Shown in pieces: positions 1 through 10,300 of a stretch of DNA of 64,000 nt (its first letter is position 1; every line of letters begins with the position of its first letter). Source of the DNA: Apteryx mantelli (Eukaryota > Chordata > Aves > Apterygiformes > Apterygidae). The stretch spans positions 124,001-188,000 of the forward strand of contig NC_090019.1 in NCBI RefSeq assembly GCF_036417845.1. Direction: 5' to 3'. A program made the translations under genes and the position numbers. Below the pieces are notes generated by a model, which was not told where the DNA came from, did no database searches, and saw only the letters and a list, made by a program, of their open reading frames with translations.

Positions 1-458
1 GACCCCTGACCCCTGCCCCAAACCCTTTGACCCCAGTGACCCCTGACCCCCAGTGACCCCTGGTGACCCCTGCCCCCAACTCTCTGACCCCGGTGACCCC
101 TGACCCCCAGCGCCCCCTGGTGCCCTGGTGACCCCTGACCCCAACTCTCTGACCCTTGGTGACCCCTGACCCCCGGTGCCCCCTGGTGACCCCTGACCCC
201 TGCCCCAAACCCTCTGACCCCTGGTGACCCCTGGTGCCCCCGTGACCCCTGACCCCCCCCCGCGACCCTTTCCACCCCGGTGCCCTCGGACCCCAGCGCC
301 CCCCCTCGACCCCCGGCCCGCGACCCCTGACCCCCGCGACCCCTGACCCCGCCCCCCTCGACCCCTGACCCCGCCCCCCGCGACCCCTGACCCCGCCCCC
401 CTCGACCCCTAACCCCCGACCCGCGACCCCTGACCCCCGACCCCGCGGTGCCCCGCAG
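1..458. repeat. GACCCCTGACCCC minisatellite, SYCE1-like intron
   Basis: The window opens inside an intron made of short units on the theme TGACCCCTGGTGACCCC and TGACCCCCGCGACCCC. It runs up to the acceptor at 451-458. No exon or other feature is seen in it. Confidence 0.8.
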
Positions 459-3400
459 GCGCCGGGCGCTGTGGGCGGGGCGGCAGCAGGCCCTGGCGGA
501 GCTGGGGGGGCGCCGGGGCGACCTGCGGCTCCAGCGGCGCCGCCTCAGGTGCGACCCCCCCCCCCGCCGCCGCCGCGTCCCCCCGCGTGTCCCCACGCGT
601 GTCCCCACGCGTCACGACACGTCCCGACACGCGGCGACACGCGATAACACGCAGCAACACGCGGCAACACGCACCCAGGCACCGCCCCGGCGGTGCCACC
701 TCAGCTGCCACCCCCCCCGCCGCGTCCCCGCGCGCCCCCACACGCGCCAACACGCCACGGCACGCAGCCACACGCCCCCCCGCACGCGACAACGTGCCCC
801 GACACGCCCTGACACGCCGCGACACGCCTCCACACGCCTCCTGTCCCACGCGTCTTCTGGGGGGCGGTTCCGGCGCGGCGCGTGTGCGTGACGTTGTGGC
901 GTGGCGCGACGTGTTACAGCATGTCATGGCGTGTCACTGCGTGCCGTGTGTCACGTGTGGCGGTATATCCTGGCGTGTTGTCATGTGTCATGGCGTGTCA
1001 TAGCGCGCCGTGGCGTGTTGTCACATGTTCTGGCATGTTGTTGTGTGTCATGGTGTGTTGTCACGTGTCATGGCGTGTCATAGCGTGCTGTGGCGTGTTG
1101 TCACATGTTCTGGCATGTTGTGGCATGTCATGGCACGTTGTCGTGTGTCATGGCGTGTTGTCACATGTCATGGCGTGTCATCGCGTGCCGTGTGTCATGT
1201 GTGGCAGTATATCCTGGCGTGTTGCCACGTGTCATGGCGTGTTGTTGTGTGTCATGCTGTGTGGTCATGTGTCACGGCGTGTCATCGCGTGCCGTGTGTC
1301 GCGTGTGGCGGTGTATCCTGGCGTGTTGCCACGTGTCGTGGCGTGTCGCGCCGTGTTGTCGCACATCACGGCACGTTGCGGCATGTCACGGTACGTTGTC
1401 ACGTGTTGGGGCGTGTCATGGCGTGTCGTGGCGTGTCGTGGCGTGTTGTCGCGTGTCGTGGCGTGTCGTGGCGTGTTGTCACGTGTCGTGGCGTGTCGAG
1501 CGGGGCCGTTGCAGGCTGGAGTTCGCGCAGCAGCTGGAGGAGCTGGCGGAGGAGCACAAGCGGCTGCGGGAGGCGCACGTGAGCCCCGGACGCCTGGGCC
1601 CCTTCCCGTCCCCTCCCCGGACGCCTGGGCCCCTCCTGCCTCCCGGACGCCTGGGCCCCTCCCGCCCCGGACGCCTGGGCCCCTTTCCCGGACGCCTGGG
1701 CCCCTTCCCCGGACGCCTGGGCCCCTTTCCCCGGACACCTGGGCCCCTTCCCCGGACGCCTGGGCCCCTTTTCCCGGACGCCTGGGCCACTCACCCGGGC
1801 GCCTGGGCCCCTTTCCCGGGCGCCTGGGCCCCTTCCCGGACACCTGGGTCCCTTTCCCCGGACGCCTGGGCCCCTTTCCCGGACTCCTGGGCCCTTTCCC
1901 GGACACCTGGGCCCCTTCCCCGGACACCTGGGCCCTTTCCCCGGACACCTGGGCCCCTTCCCTGGACGCCTGGGCCCCTTCCCTGGACACCTGGGCCCTT
2001 TCCCCGGACGCCTGGGCCCCTTTCCCGGACGCCTGGGCCCCTTCCCTGGACACCTGGGCCCTTTTCCCGGACGCCTGGGCCCCTTCCCCGGACGCCTGGG
2101 CCCCTTTCCCGGGCACCTGGGCCCTTTCCCCGGACACCTGGGCCCCTTTCCCGGACGCCTGGGCCCCTTCCCTGGACGCCTGGGCCCTTTTCCCGGACGC
2201 CTGGGCCCCTTCCCCGGACGCCTGGGCCCCTTTCCCCGGACGCCTGGGCCCCTTCCCCGGACACCTGGGCCCTTTTCCCGGGCACCTGGGCCCTTTCCCC
2301 CGGACACCTGGGCCCCTTCCCCGGACGCCTGGGCCCCTTTCCCGGATGCCTGGGCCCTTTCCCGGACACCTGGGCCCCTTTCCCGGACTCCTGGGCCCCT
2401 CCCCGGACGCCTGGGCCCCTTCGCGCCGTCCCCCCCCCCCCCCGCAGGCCCCGGCCCGGTTGGCAGCGGAGCTGGCGAAGGTGACGGTGACGCGGGAGCA
2501 GCTGCGGAGCGAGGGTGAGGCCCGGACGCCTGGGCCCCTCCCCCCCGGCCCCTCCCCCCGCCGCACGGGCGGCGCCCGGACGCCTGGGCCCCCTTGCGGG
2601 GGGTGACGCCACCTCCCCTCCCCTCCCCCACCCAGAGCGGCGCCTGCGGGAGATGGAGAAGGACGACGGACTGCTGGGACGTGAGGCCTGCGCTGCGCTG
2701 TGAGCCCGGACGCCTGGGCCCCTTCCCGCCCCGGACGCCTGGGCCCCTCTCCCGGACGCCTGGGCCCCTTCCCGGACACCTGGGCCCCTTCCCGGACGCC
2801 TGGGCCCCTTCCCCGGACGCCTGGGCCCTTTCCCCGGACACCTGGGCCCCTTTCGCAGATGCCTGGGCCCTTCCCCGGACGCCTGGGCCCTTTCCCGGAC
2901 GCCTGAGCCCTTTTCCCAGACACCTGGGCCCCTTTTCCCGGATGCCTGGGCCCCTTCTCCGGACGCCTGGGCCCCTCTCCCGGGCAACTAGGAACCAACC
3001 CCAGACGCCTGGGCCCCTTTCCCGGACGCCTGGGCCCTTTCCCGGACGCCTGGGCCCTTTCCCCGGACACCTGGGCCCCTTTCCCGGACGCCTGGGCCCT
3101 TTCCCGGACGCCTGGGCCCTTTCCCCGGACGCCTGGGCCCCTTTTCCGGATGCCTGGGCCCTTTCCCCGGACACCTGGGCCCCTTCCTGGACGCCTGGGC
3201 CGCTTTCCCGGACGCCTGGGCCCCTTCCCCGGGCGCCTGGGCCCCCTTCCCCGGACGCCTGGGCCCTTTCCCAGACACCTGGGCCCCTTCCCGGACACCT
3301 GGGCCCCGCAGGCAGCTGCTGCGGCAGGAGAACGCGGGAGCTCGCGCGCGACTGGAGGCCGCCAGGCGCCGGCACCAGGCCCTGGAGCAGCGACGTCACA

Positions 3401-3703
3401 GGTGGGCGGGGCCCGGACGCCTGGGCCCCTCCCAGCCCCGGACGCCTGGGCCCCTTCCCCGCCCGGACGCCTGGGCCCCCTCAGCGCCTCGTCTCTCGCA
3501 GGTTGGCGGCGGAGCTGGAGCGGCTGCAGGGGTCGGCGGCGGTGAGGGACCCCCGGCGTCGTCGCGTGTCGTCACGTGTCATCGCGTGTCATCGCGTGTC
3601 GTCACGTGTCATCGCGTGTCATCGCGTGTCGTCGCGTGTCGTCACGTGTGCCCTGACCCGTGTGTGTCCCCCCTCCCCCCTCCAGGTCCTACCAGAGGCC
3701 TGA
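459..3703 (+). CDS. SYCE1: SYCE1 / SYCE1-like synaptonemal complex central element protein, 3' seven exons
   Basis: Seven exons with AG/GT borders join in one frame: 459-548, 1515-1578, 2448-2514, 2636-2699, 3312-3401, 3502-3541, 3686-3703 (stop TGA). The 5' end is outside the window. The 143-residue tail is charged coiled coil rich in Leu, Glu, Arg and Gln. Segments such as LRLEFAQQLEELAEEHKRL, APARLAAELAKVTVTREQL and a later LLRQEN...RHQALEQ...LAAELERLQG line up block by block with my recollection of mammalian SYCE1 (LRLAFEEQLEDL..., ERLAKEICALDSSKEQL, ...QRHQQLQQ...LKEELEKHG). SYCE1 is a structural protein of the meiotic synaptonemal complex central element. SYCE1 itself is not a neighbour of CXXC1 in mammals, so this may be the paralogue SYCE1L or a bird-specific relative. 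The family call is fairly firm and the exact paralogue is not. For exon four I used the donor at 2700 because an earlier GT at 2681 breaks the frame to the next exon. Confidence 0.72.
549..1514. repeat. CGTGTCATGGCGTGTTGTCA minisatellite, SYCE1-like intron
   Basis: The intron holds tandem units built from CGTGTCRTGGCGTGT and TGTTGTCACGTGTC, with more diverged ACACGC-rich units in the first 300 bases. Many units create CACGTG. Open frames across it give low-complexity Cys/Val/His strings and are not genes. Confidence 0.8.
1579..3501. repeat. CCGGACGCCTGGGCCCCTTT array across four SYCE1-like introns
   Basis: Introns 1579-2447, 2515-2635, 2700-3311 and 3402-3501 consist almost only of head-to-tail units of about 19-22 bases with consensus CCGGACGCCTGGGCCCCTTT and a frequent GGACACCTGGG variant. 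The exons interrupt the array cleanly. The same unit fills introns of CXXC1 and RBM10. Confidence 0.92.
3542..3685. repeat. CGTGTCATCGCGTGTCGTCA minisatellite, last SYCE1-like intron
   Basis: About eight units of CGTGTCRTCGCGTGTC fill the final intron. They are related to the repeat at 549-1514 in the same gene. Confidence 0.75.
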
Positions 3704-3731
3704 GCCCCCCCGGGACCCGCCGCCGCGGGGC

Positions 3732-3737
3732 AATAAA
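3732..3737 (+). terminator. Poly(A) signal AATAAA of the SYCE1-like gene
   Basis: AATAAA lies 29 bases after the TGA stop of the SYCE1-like gene. It implies a very short 3' UTR and cleavage around 3750-3765, about 600 bases before the CXXC1 start codon. Confidence 0.7.
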
Positions 3738-3759
3738 GAGCCTGAGCAGCGCCCGCCGC

Positions 3760-3990
3760 GTCACGCGTGTTCCTTGGGTGGGGGGGACACGCGTCACGCG
3801 TGTTCGTGGGGGGCAGACACGCGTCACGCGTGTCATCGCGGGGCGTCATGGCGGAGCCGTGTGCGCAGGGGTGGCAACACACGTGCGACACACTTATGAC
3901 GCCTATAGCACACGTATGACACGTATGACACGCATGTGACACGTCTATAACACGTATGACGCGTTTACGACACGCGTGTGACACGCGTGA
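3760..3990. repeat. CACGCGTGT / CGTATGACA repeat between the SYCE1-like gene and CXXC1
   Basis: The intergenic spacer contains GACACGCGTCACGCGTGTTC-like units followed by ACACGTATGACACG units. It separates the upstream poly(A) signal from the CXXC1 promoter. No gene is seen. Confidence 0.7.
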
Positions 3991-4019
3991 CGCAGCCGGG
4001 ACACGTCCCTATGGCCAGG

Positions 4020-4360
4020 CCGGACCTCGCCAGCGCCCAAGATGGCCGCGGCCTCCTCCTCCACTGGGCGCCGCCATCTTGGCGCCTGCGCCGTGCTGAG
4101 GGTGCGCCGCCATCTTGGCGCCTGCGCCGTGCTGAGGGTGGGGGGGGCGCCGCCATCTTGGCGCACGCGCCGCCATGTTGGAGCCGGGCAGAGCGGCGGG
4201 GCGGCCATGTTGGTTGAGGGCGGGGAGGAGGTGGGCGGAGCCGGCTGCCCTCCCCTCCGCGGTGACGCCGGAAGCGGAAGCGGGCCACGCCCCCTTCCTT
4301 CCCTCCCCTCCGCGCGCTTTCTACTTCCGGAGCGGAGGGACCGTTCCCGGGCTGGTGGTG
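4020..4360 (+). promoter_or_regulatory. CXXC1 CpG-island promoter with repeated YY1-type and ETS sites
   Basis: Just upstream of the CXXC1 start codon lie AAGATGGCCGCGG (4039) and three copies of CGCCGCCATCTTGGCGC (about 4072, 4107, 4149), then two GCCATGTTGG. GCCGCCATCTTGG is the YY1 consensus class. The first two copies sit in a ~35-base direct repeat with GCGCCTGCGCCGTGC, which resembles NRF1. Two GGAAGCGG copies near 4268 and ACTTCCGG at 4322-4329 are ETS-type sites. This set, without a TATA box, is typical of housekeeping CpG-island promoters. Transcription probably starts within 4200-4350. Confidence 0.75.
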
Positions 4361-7300
4361 ATGGGCGACAGCGGCGCGATGGTGAGGGGCGGGGCCCGGA
4401 CGCCTGGGCCCCTCGGACGCCTGGGCCCCCCCGGGGGGGGAGTGTGTGGGGGGGGTCCCGGACGCCTGGGTCCCTTTGGGGGGTGCCCGGACGCCTGGGT
4501 CCCCCTGGGGCCGGGGGGGGAGGGTGGGTTTGGGGGGGATCCCGGACGCCTGGGCCCCTTCGCCCGGACGCCTGGGCCCCTGACGCGTCTCCCCGCAGGA
4601 CAGCGAGTTCTCGGACGCGGAGGCCGGGCCGGGGGGGGAGGAGAACGCGCCCGTTTACTGCGTGTGCCGCAAACCCGACATCAACTGCTTCATGATGTGA
4701 GCCGGACGCCTGGGCCCCTTCCCGGCCCCGGACCCTGGGCCCCTTCCCCGGACGCCTGGGTCCCTCCTGCCCCCGGACGCCTGGGTCCCTCCTGCCCCCG
4801 GACGCCTGGGTCCCTCCTGCCCCCGGACGCCTGGGCCCCTTCCCAGCTCCGGACGCCTGGGCCCCTTCCCAGCTCCGGACGCCTGGGCCCCTTCCCAGCT
4901 CCGGACGCCTGGGCCCCTTCCCGGCCCCGGATGCCTGGGCCCCTTCCACCTCGGACGCCTGGGCCCCTTTCCCCGGACACCTGGGCCCTTTCCTCGGACG
5001 CCTGGGCCCCTTCGTCCTGGACACCTGGGTCCTTCCTACCCCGGACGCCTGGGCCCCTCCTGCCCCCGGACGCCTGGGCCCCTCCTGCCCCCGGACGCCT
5101 GGGCCCCTTCGCCCCGGACGCCTGGGCCCCTTTCCCCGGACGCCTGGGCCCCTTCCCTGCCACACACAACCGGGTCCCTCGGAATAGGGGTGGGTCCCCC
5201 CGGACGCCTGGGTCCCTCGGGGCAGGGATGGGTGCAGGGAGGGTGGGTGGGGGGGGTCCCGGACGCCTGGGCCCCTTCCACCGACGCCTCCCCCCCCCCC
5301 CCGACGGGCAGCGGGTGCGACAACTGCAACGAGTGGTTCCACGGCGACTGCATCAACATCACGGAGCGGATGGCGAAGGCGATTCGCGAGTGGTACTGCG
5401 GGGCCTGCCGGGGTGAGCCGGACGCCTGGGCCCCTTCCCCGGACGCCTGGGCCCCTTCCCCGGACGCCTGGGCCCTTTCCCCGGACGCCTGGGCCCTTTC
5501 CCCGGGCGCCTGGGCCCTTTCCCCGGGCGCCTGGGCCCCCTTCCCCGGGCGCCTGGGCCCCCTTCCCCGGACGCCTGGGCCCCTTCCCGGACGCCTGGGC
5601 CCCCTTTTCCCGGACGCCTGGGCCCCCTTTTCCCGGACGCCTGGGCCCCCTTTTCCCGGACGCCTGGGCCCCCTTTCCCGGACGCCTGGGCCCCCTTTCC
5701 CGGACGCCTGGGCCCCCTTTCCCGGACGCCTGGGCCCTTTCCCGGACACCTGGGCCCTTTCCCCGGACGCCTGGGCCCTTTCCCCGGACGCCTGGGCCCT
5801 TTCCCCGGACGCCTGGGCCCTTTTCTGGGACGCCTGGGCCCTTTCCCAGCCCCGGACGCCTGGGCCCCTTTTGGGGGGGGGGGGTTCCCAGCCAGTTAAC
5901 TCCTTTCACCCGGACGCCTGGGCCCTTCACGACTGCGCTGGACACCCGGGTCCCTTTGCGGGCAGGTGGCGGGGGGGATGTTCCCGGACGCCTGGGCCCC
6001 TTCCTGAGCTCTGCCCTCCCCTCCCCCGCAGAGAAGGATCCCAGCCTGGAAATCCGCTACCGGCACAAGAAATCGCGGGAAAAGGAGCGGGAACACGAGC
6101 GCGACAAGGCCGAGCTGTGCAAGAAGGCGCAAGAGCTGGCGCTGGAGCAGGGCCGTGCCGCCAAGGTGAGGGGCCCAGGCGTCCGGGCGACGGGCCCAGG
6201 CGTCCGGGGAAAGGACCCAGGCGTCCGGGGAAAGGGCCCAGGCGTCCGGGTAGGGTTATTTTGGGTCTTCCAGGACACCTGGGCCCCCTTTTCGGCCCCG
6301 GACGCCTGGGCCCTTTTTCTGGACGCCTGGTTTCTTCTGGGGGTGGGGGGTTGAGAGAGTCCCAGACGCCTGGGCCCCTTTCCCCGGACGCCTGGGCCCC
6401 TTTCCCCGAACTCCTGGGCCCCTTTTCCAGACACCTGGGTCCCTCCCGGACGCCTGGGCCCTTTCCAAGACACCTTGCTCTCTTTAGGAATGGGGAGTTG
6501 GGAGAGCCCCGGACTCCTGGGCCCTTTTCCCGGATGCCTGGGCCCCTTTAGGAGGGGGGAGTTGGGAGAGTCCCGGACGCCTGGGCCCCTTTTCCCAGAC
6601 GCCTGGGCCCCTTCCCCCCGCGTGGCAGATCAAGCGCTCGGCGCGCATGTGTGGCGAGTGCGAGGCCCGGGGAGGGGGGACGCCTGGGCCCCTTTCCCGG
6701 ACGCCTGGGCCCCTTTGCCCGGACGCCTGGGCCCTTTTCCCGGACGCCTGGGCCCCTTCCCCTCCCGGACGCCTGGGCCCCTTCCCCATGGCGCAGATCA
6801 AGCGCTCGGCGCGCATGTGTGGCGAGTGCGAGGCGTGCCGGCGCACCGAGGACTGCGGCCAGTGCGACTTCTGCCGCGACATGAAGAAGTTCGGGGGCCC
6901 CAACAAGATCCGCCAGAAGTGTCGGCTGCGCCAGTGCCAGCTGCGGGCCCGCGTGAGCCTCCTTAGCGTGTCCTTAGCGTGTCCTTAGCGTGTCCTTAGC
7001 GTGTTTCACGCGTTTTTAGTGTTTCCGGGCTCCACACGCTCCCTGTGCTGCCCCGGCACATCCCCTGCAGTCCCCGTGGTGTGTTTCCCCCTTCTTAGCG
7101 TGTGCTTAGCATGTGATTAGCATGTTCTTAGCGTGTTCTTAGCATGTTTTTAGCGTGTTTAGCGTGTGTTTAGCGTTTCCGGGCTCCACACACTCCCCGT
7201 GCTGCCCCGGCACATCCCCTGCGGCCCCCATGGCGTGTTGCCCCCTTTCTTGGAATGTGCTTAGCATGTGTTTTGCATGTTGTTAGCATGTTCTTGGCAT

Positions 7301-10300
7301 GTTCTTAGTGTGTTTAGCTTGTGCTCGGCGTTTTCGGGCTCTGTGCGCTACCGGTGCTCCCCCGGCACATCCCCTGCGGCGCCCGTGGTGTGTTGCCCCC
7401 CTTAACATGCGCTTAGCGTGTGCTTAGCATGTGCTTAGCATGCCCTTAGCATGTCCTAAGCTTGTGTTTAGTGTTTTCAGGCTCCGCGTGCTCCCAGTGC
7501 TGCCCCGGCACATCCCCTGTGGCCCCCATGGCGTGTTGCCCCCTTTCTTGGCATGTGCTTAGCATGTTGTTAGCATGTCCTTAGCGTGTTTAGCATGTGT
7601 TTAGTGTTTTCGGGCTCTGCGCGCTCCCAGTGTCCCCCCGTGCTGCCCCAGCGCCTGCCCTACAGCCCCCGTGTGTGTTGCCCCCTTCTTAGCATGTGCT
7701 TAGCGTGTTGTTAGCATGTTCTTAGCATGTTTAGCATATGCTTAGTGTTTTGGGGCTTTGCGCGCTCCCAATGCTGCCCCAGCACATCCCCTGCAGCCCC
7801 CGCGGTGTGTTGCCCCCCTTCTTAGTGTGTTCTTAGCATGTGCTTAGCATGTCGTTAGCGTGTTCTTAGCGTGTTTAGTGTGTGTTTAGTATTTTCGGGC
7901 TCCACACGCTCCCCGTGCTGCCCCGGCACATCCCCTGTGGCCCCCATGGCGTGTTGCCCCCTTCTTAGCGTGTCCTTAGCGTGTCCTTAGCGTGTCCTTA
8001 GCGTGTCCTTAGCGTGTCCTTAGCGTGTCCTTAGCGTTTTCGAGCTCCGCGCGCTCCCAGTGCTGCCCCGGCACCTGCTCTGCTGCCCCTGTGGTGTGTT
8101 GCCCCCCGTCCTTAGCGTGTGCTTGGCGTGTGCTTAGCGTGTTGGGGCCGGGGGGGCTTGGCGGTGTGTCCGGGCGCTGCCCCAGCGCCCTGGCGCGTGT
8201 CGCCCCGTGTCCCTGCATGGCATCACAGGTCCTTAGCGTGTGCTTGGCGTGTCTTTAGCATGTGCTTGGCATGTTCTTAGCATGTCCTTAGCGTGTTTGG
8301 GTTGCGTCTCTTCCCAGTATCTCTGGGTGCTGCCCCGGCGCATCGTCCCGTGTCCGTGGCGCCTTTCCGTGTCCGCAACGCGCGTCCGTCCTCCCCCCGC
8401 CGCGTCCTTGGCGTGTTGTCGCGTGTCGCTGACGTGTCGCCTTCTCTTGCAGGAATCCTATAAGTATTTCCCGGCCTCGGTGAGTCGGCCCGGACGCCTG
8501 GGCCCCCTTTTCCCGCGTGGGGGCGGGGCCCGGACGCCTGGGCCCCTTTGGTGGGGGGAGGAGGATCTCCCGGACGCCTGGGCCCCTTTTGGGGGGGGGG
8601 GAGGGGGTCTCCCGGACGCCTGGGCCCCGTTGGGGGGGGGGGGGAGGGGGGCGCTGATGCCTCAGCTCCCCCCTCCCCCCCCCTCCCGCCCCCCAAATCC
8701 CGGATCTGCCCCCGACGTGCGGCTGCGGCAGGAGCTCTGCGCCGGCGCCTTCGACGAGCACGGCCTGGTGGGTGCCCCCGAAACGCCCCCCCCAAATACC
8801 CCCCGGTACCCCCCTAATACCCCCCCAGATACCCTCGGTACCCCCCCAAATACCCCCCGGTACCCCCCTAATACCCCCCCAGATACCCTCGGTACCCCCC
8901 AAATACCCCCCAGTACCCCCCAAATACCTCTGGGTACCCCCAAAATACCCCCAGTACCCTTTTGCACCCCCAAAATGCCCCCCTGGTACCCCCAAATACC
9001 TCCCCCAAATACCCCCCAATACTCCCAAATACCCCCCCCCCGGTATTCCCAAATACCCCCTGTTACCCCCACAAGTACCCCCCGGTACCCCCCAAATACC
9101 CCCAATACCCCCAAAATACCCCCAGTACCCTCTTGTGCCCCTGAAATACCCCCCGAGACCCCCCCAAATACCCCCTGATACTCCCCGATACCCCCCACTA
9201 CCCCCCCGGTACTCCCAAATATCTCCTGGTACCCCCCAAATACCCCCAGTACTCTCTTGTACCCCCAAAATGCCTCTTGGTACCCCCAAATATCCCCAGT
9301 ACCCCCAAAATATTCTCAGTCCTCTCTTGTGCCCCCAGAATACCCCCGATACCCCCAAAATACCCCCAGTACCCTCTTGTGCCCCGAAATACCCCCTGAG
9401 ACCCCCCAAATACTCCCTGGTACTCCCCAATACCCCCCCCCAAATACCCCCTAAATAGTCTCCTGATACTGCCCAAATACTCCCCTGCTACCCCCAAGTA
9501 CCCCCCGGTACTTCTCTCATACCCCCAAAGTACCCCCTGATACTCCCTGATACCCCCCCCCGAAACACCCCCCCCAATACCCCCCAAATACCCACAGCAC
9601 CCTGTTGTACCCCCGGAATAGCTCCTGGTCCCTTTTTGTACTCTTAAATATGGTATTGTGCCCCCAAAATACCCACTAATGCTCTCAAAATACTTCTTGG
9701 TACTCTGTTAATATCTTTTAATACCCTTTTTATGCATTCAGACACTAACCTGAGATCTCTAATACTTTCAAATACTTCATGATGCTCCCCTGATACCCCC
9801 CGTGCTCCCAAATACCCCAATATCTTCTCAATACCCCTCGATATTCCCAAATACTCCCGATACCCCCCAATACCCTTTGATACTCCCAAATACTCCTGAT
9901 ATCCCCCGATATCCCTCGATACTCCCAAATACCCCCGATATCCCCCCGATACCCCTCGATACTCCCAAATACCCCGATATCTCCTGATACCCCTCGATAC
10001 TCCCAAATACCCCCAATACCCCTGATACTCCCAAATACCCCGATATCCCCCGATACCCCTCGATATTCCCAAATGCCCCCGATACCCCCCAATATCCCTC
10101 GATACTCCCAAATGCCCCCGATATCCCCCGATACCCCTCAGTACTCCCAAATGCCCCCGATATCCCCCGATACCCCTCAGTACTCCCAAATACCCCCGAT
10201 ATCCCTCGATACTCCTAAATACTCCTGATACCCTCCCAGATACCCCCCAAATACTCCCCCAGTACCCCCAACCCTCCCGCACGTCCCCGACACCCCCCCT

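Noticed and set aside
2636-2680. Earlier splice donor GTGAGG at 2681 for the fourth SYCE1-like exon
   Set aside because: It would leave the wrong phase for the next exon. The donor at 2700 keeps the frame and the coiled-coil reading through REACAALQLLRQEN.
1265-3399. Very long open frames (over 650 codons) on the minus strand through the CCGGACGCCTGGGCCC arrays, and similar ones at 3945-5945 and 46041-47513
   Set aside because: They translate to monotonous Gly-Pro-Arg-Arg-Pro-Gly or Ala-Gln-Ala-Ser-Gly strings imposed by a tandem unit that rarely makes a stop. They overlap well-supported + strand exons and show no domain.
8772-9458. Long proline-rich frame in CXXC1 intron 7 as a possible extensin-like or collagen-like protein
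   Set aside because: It is only the AATACCCCC repeat read in frame and lies between two conserved CXXC1 exons.
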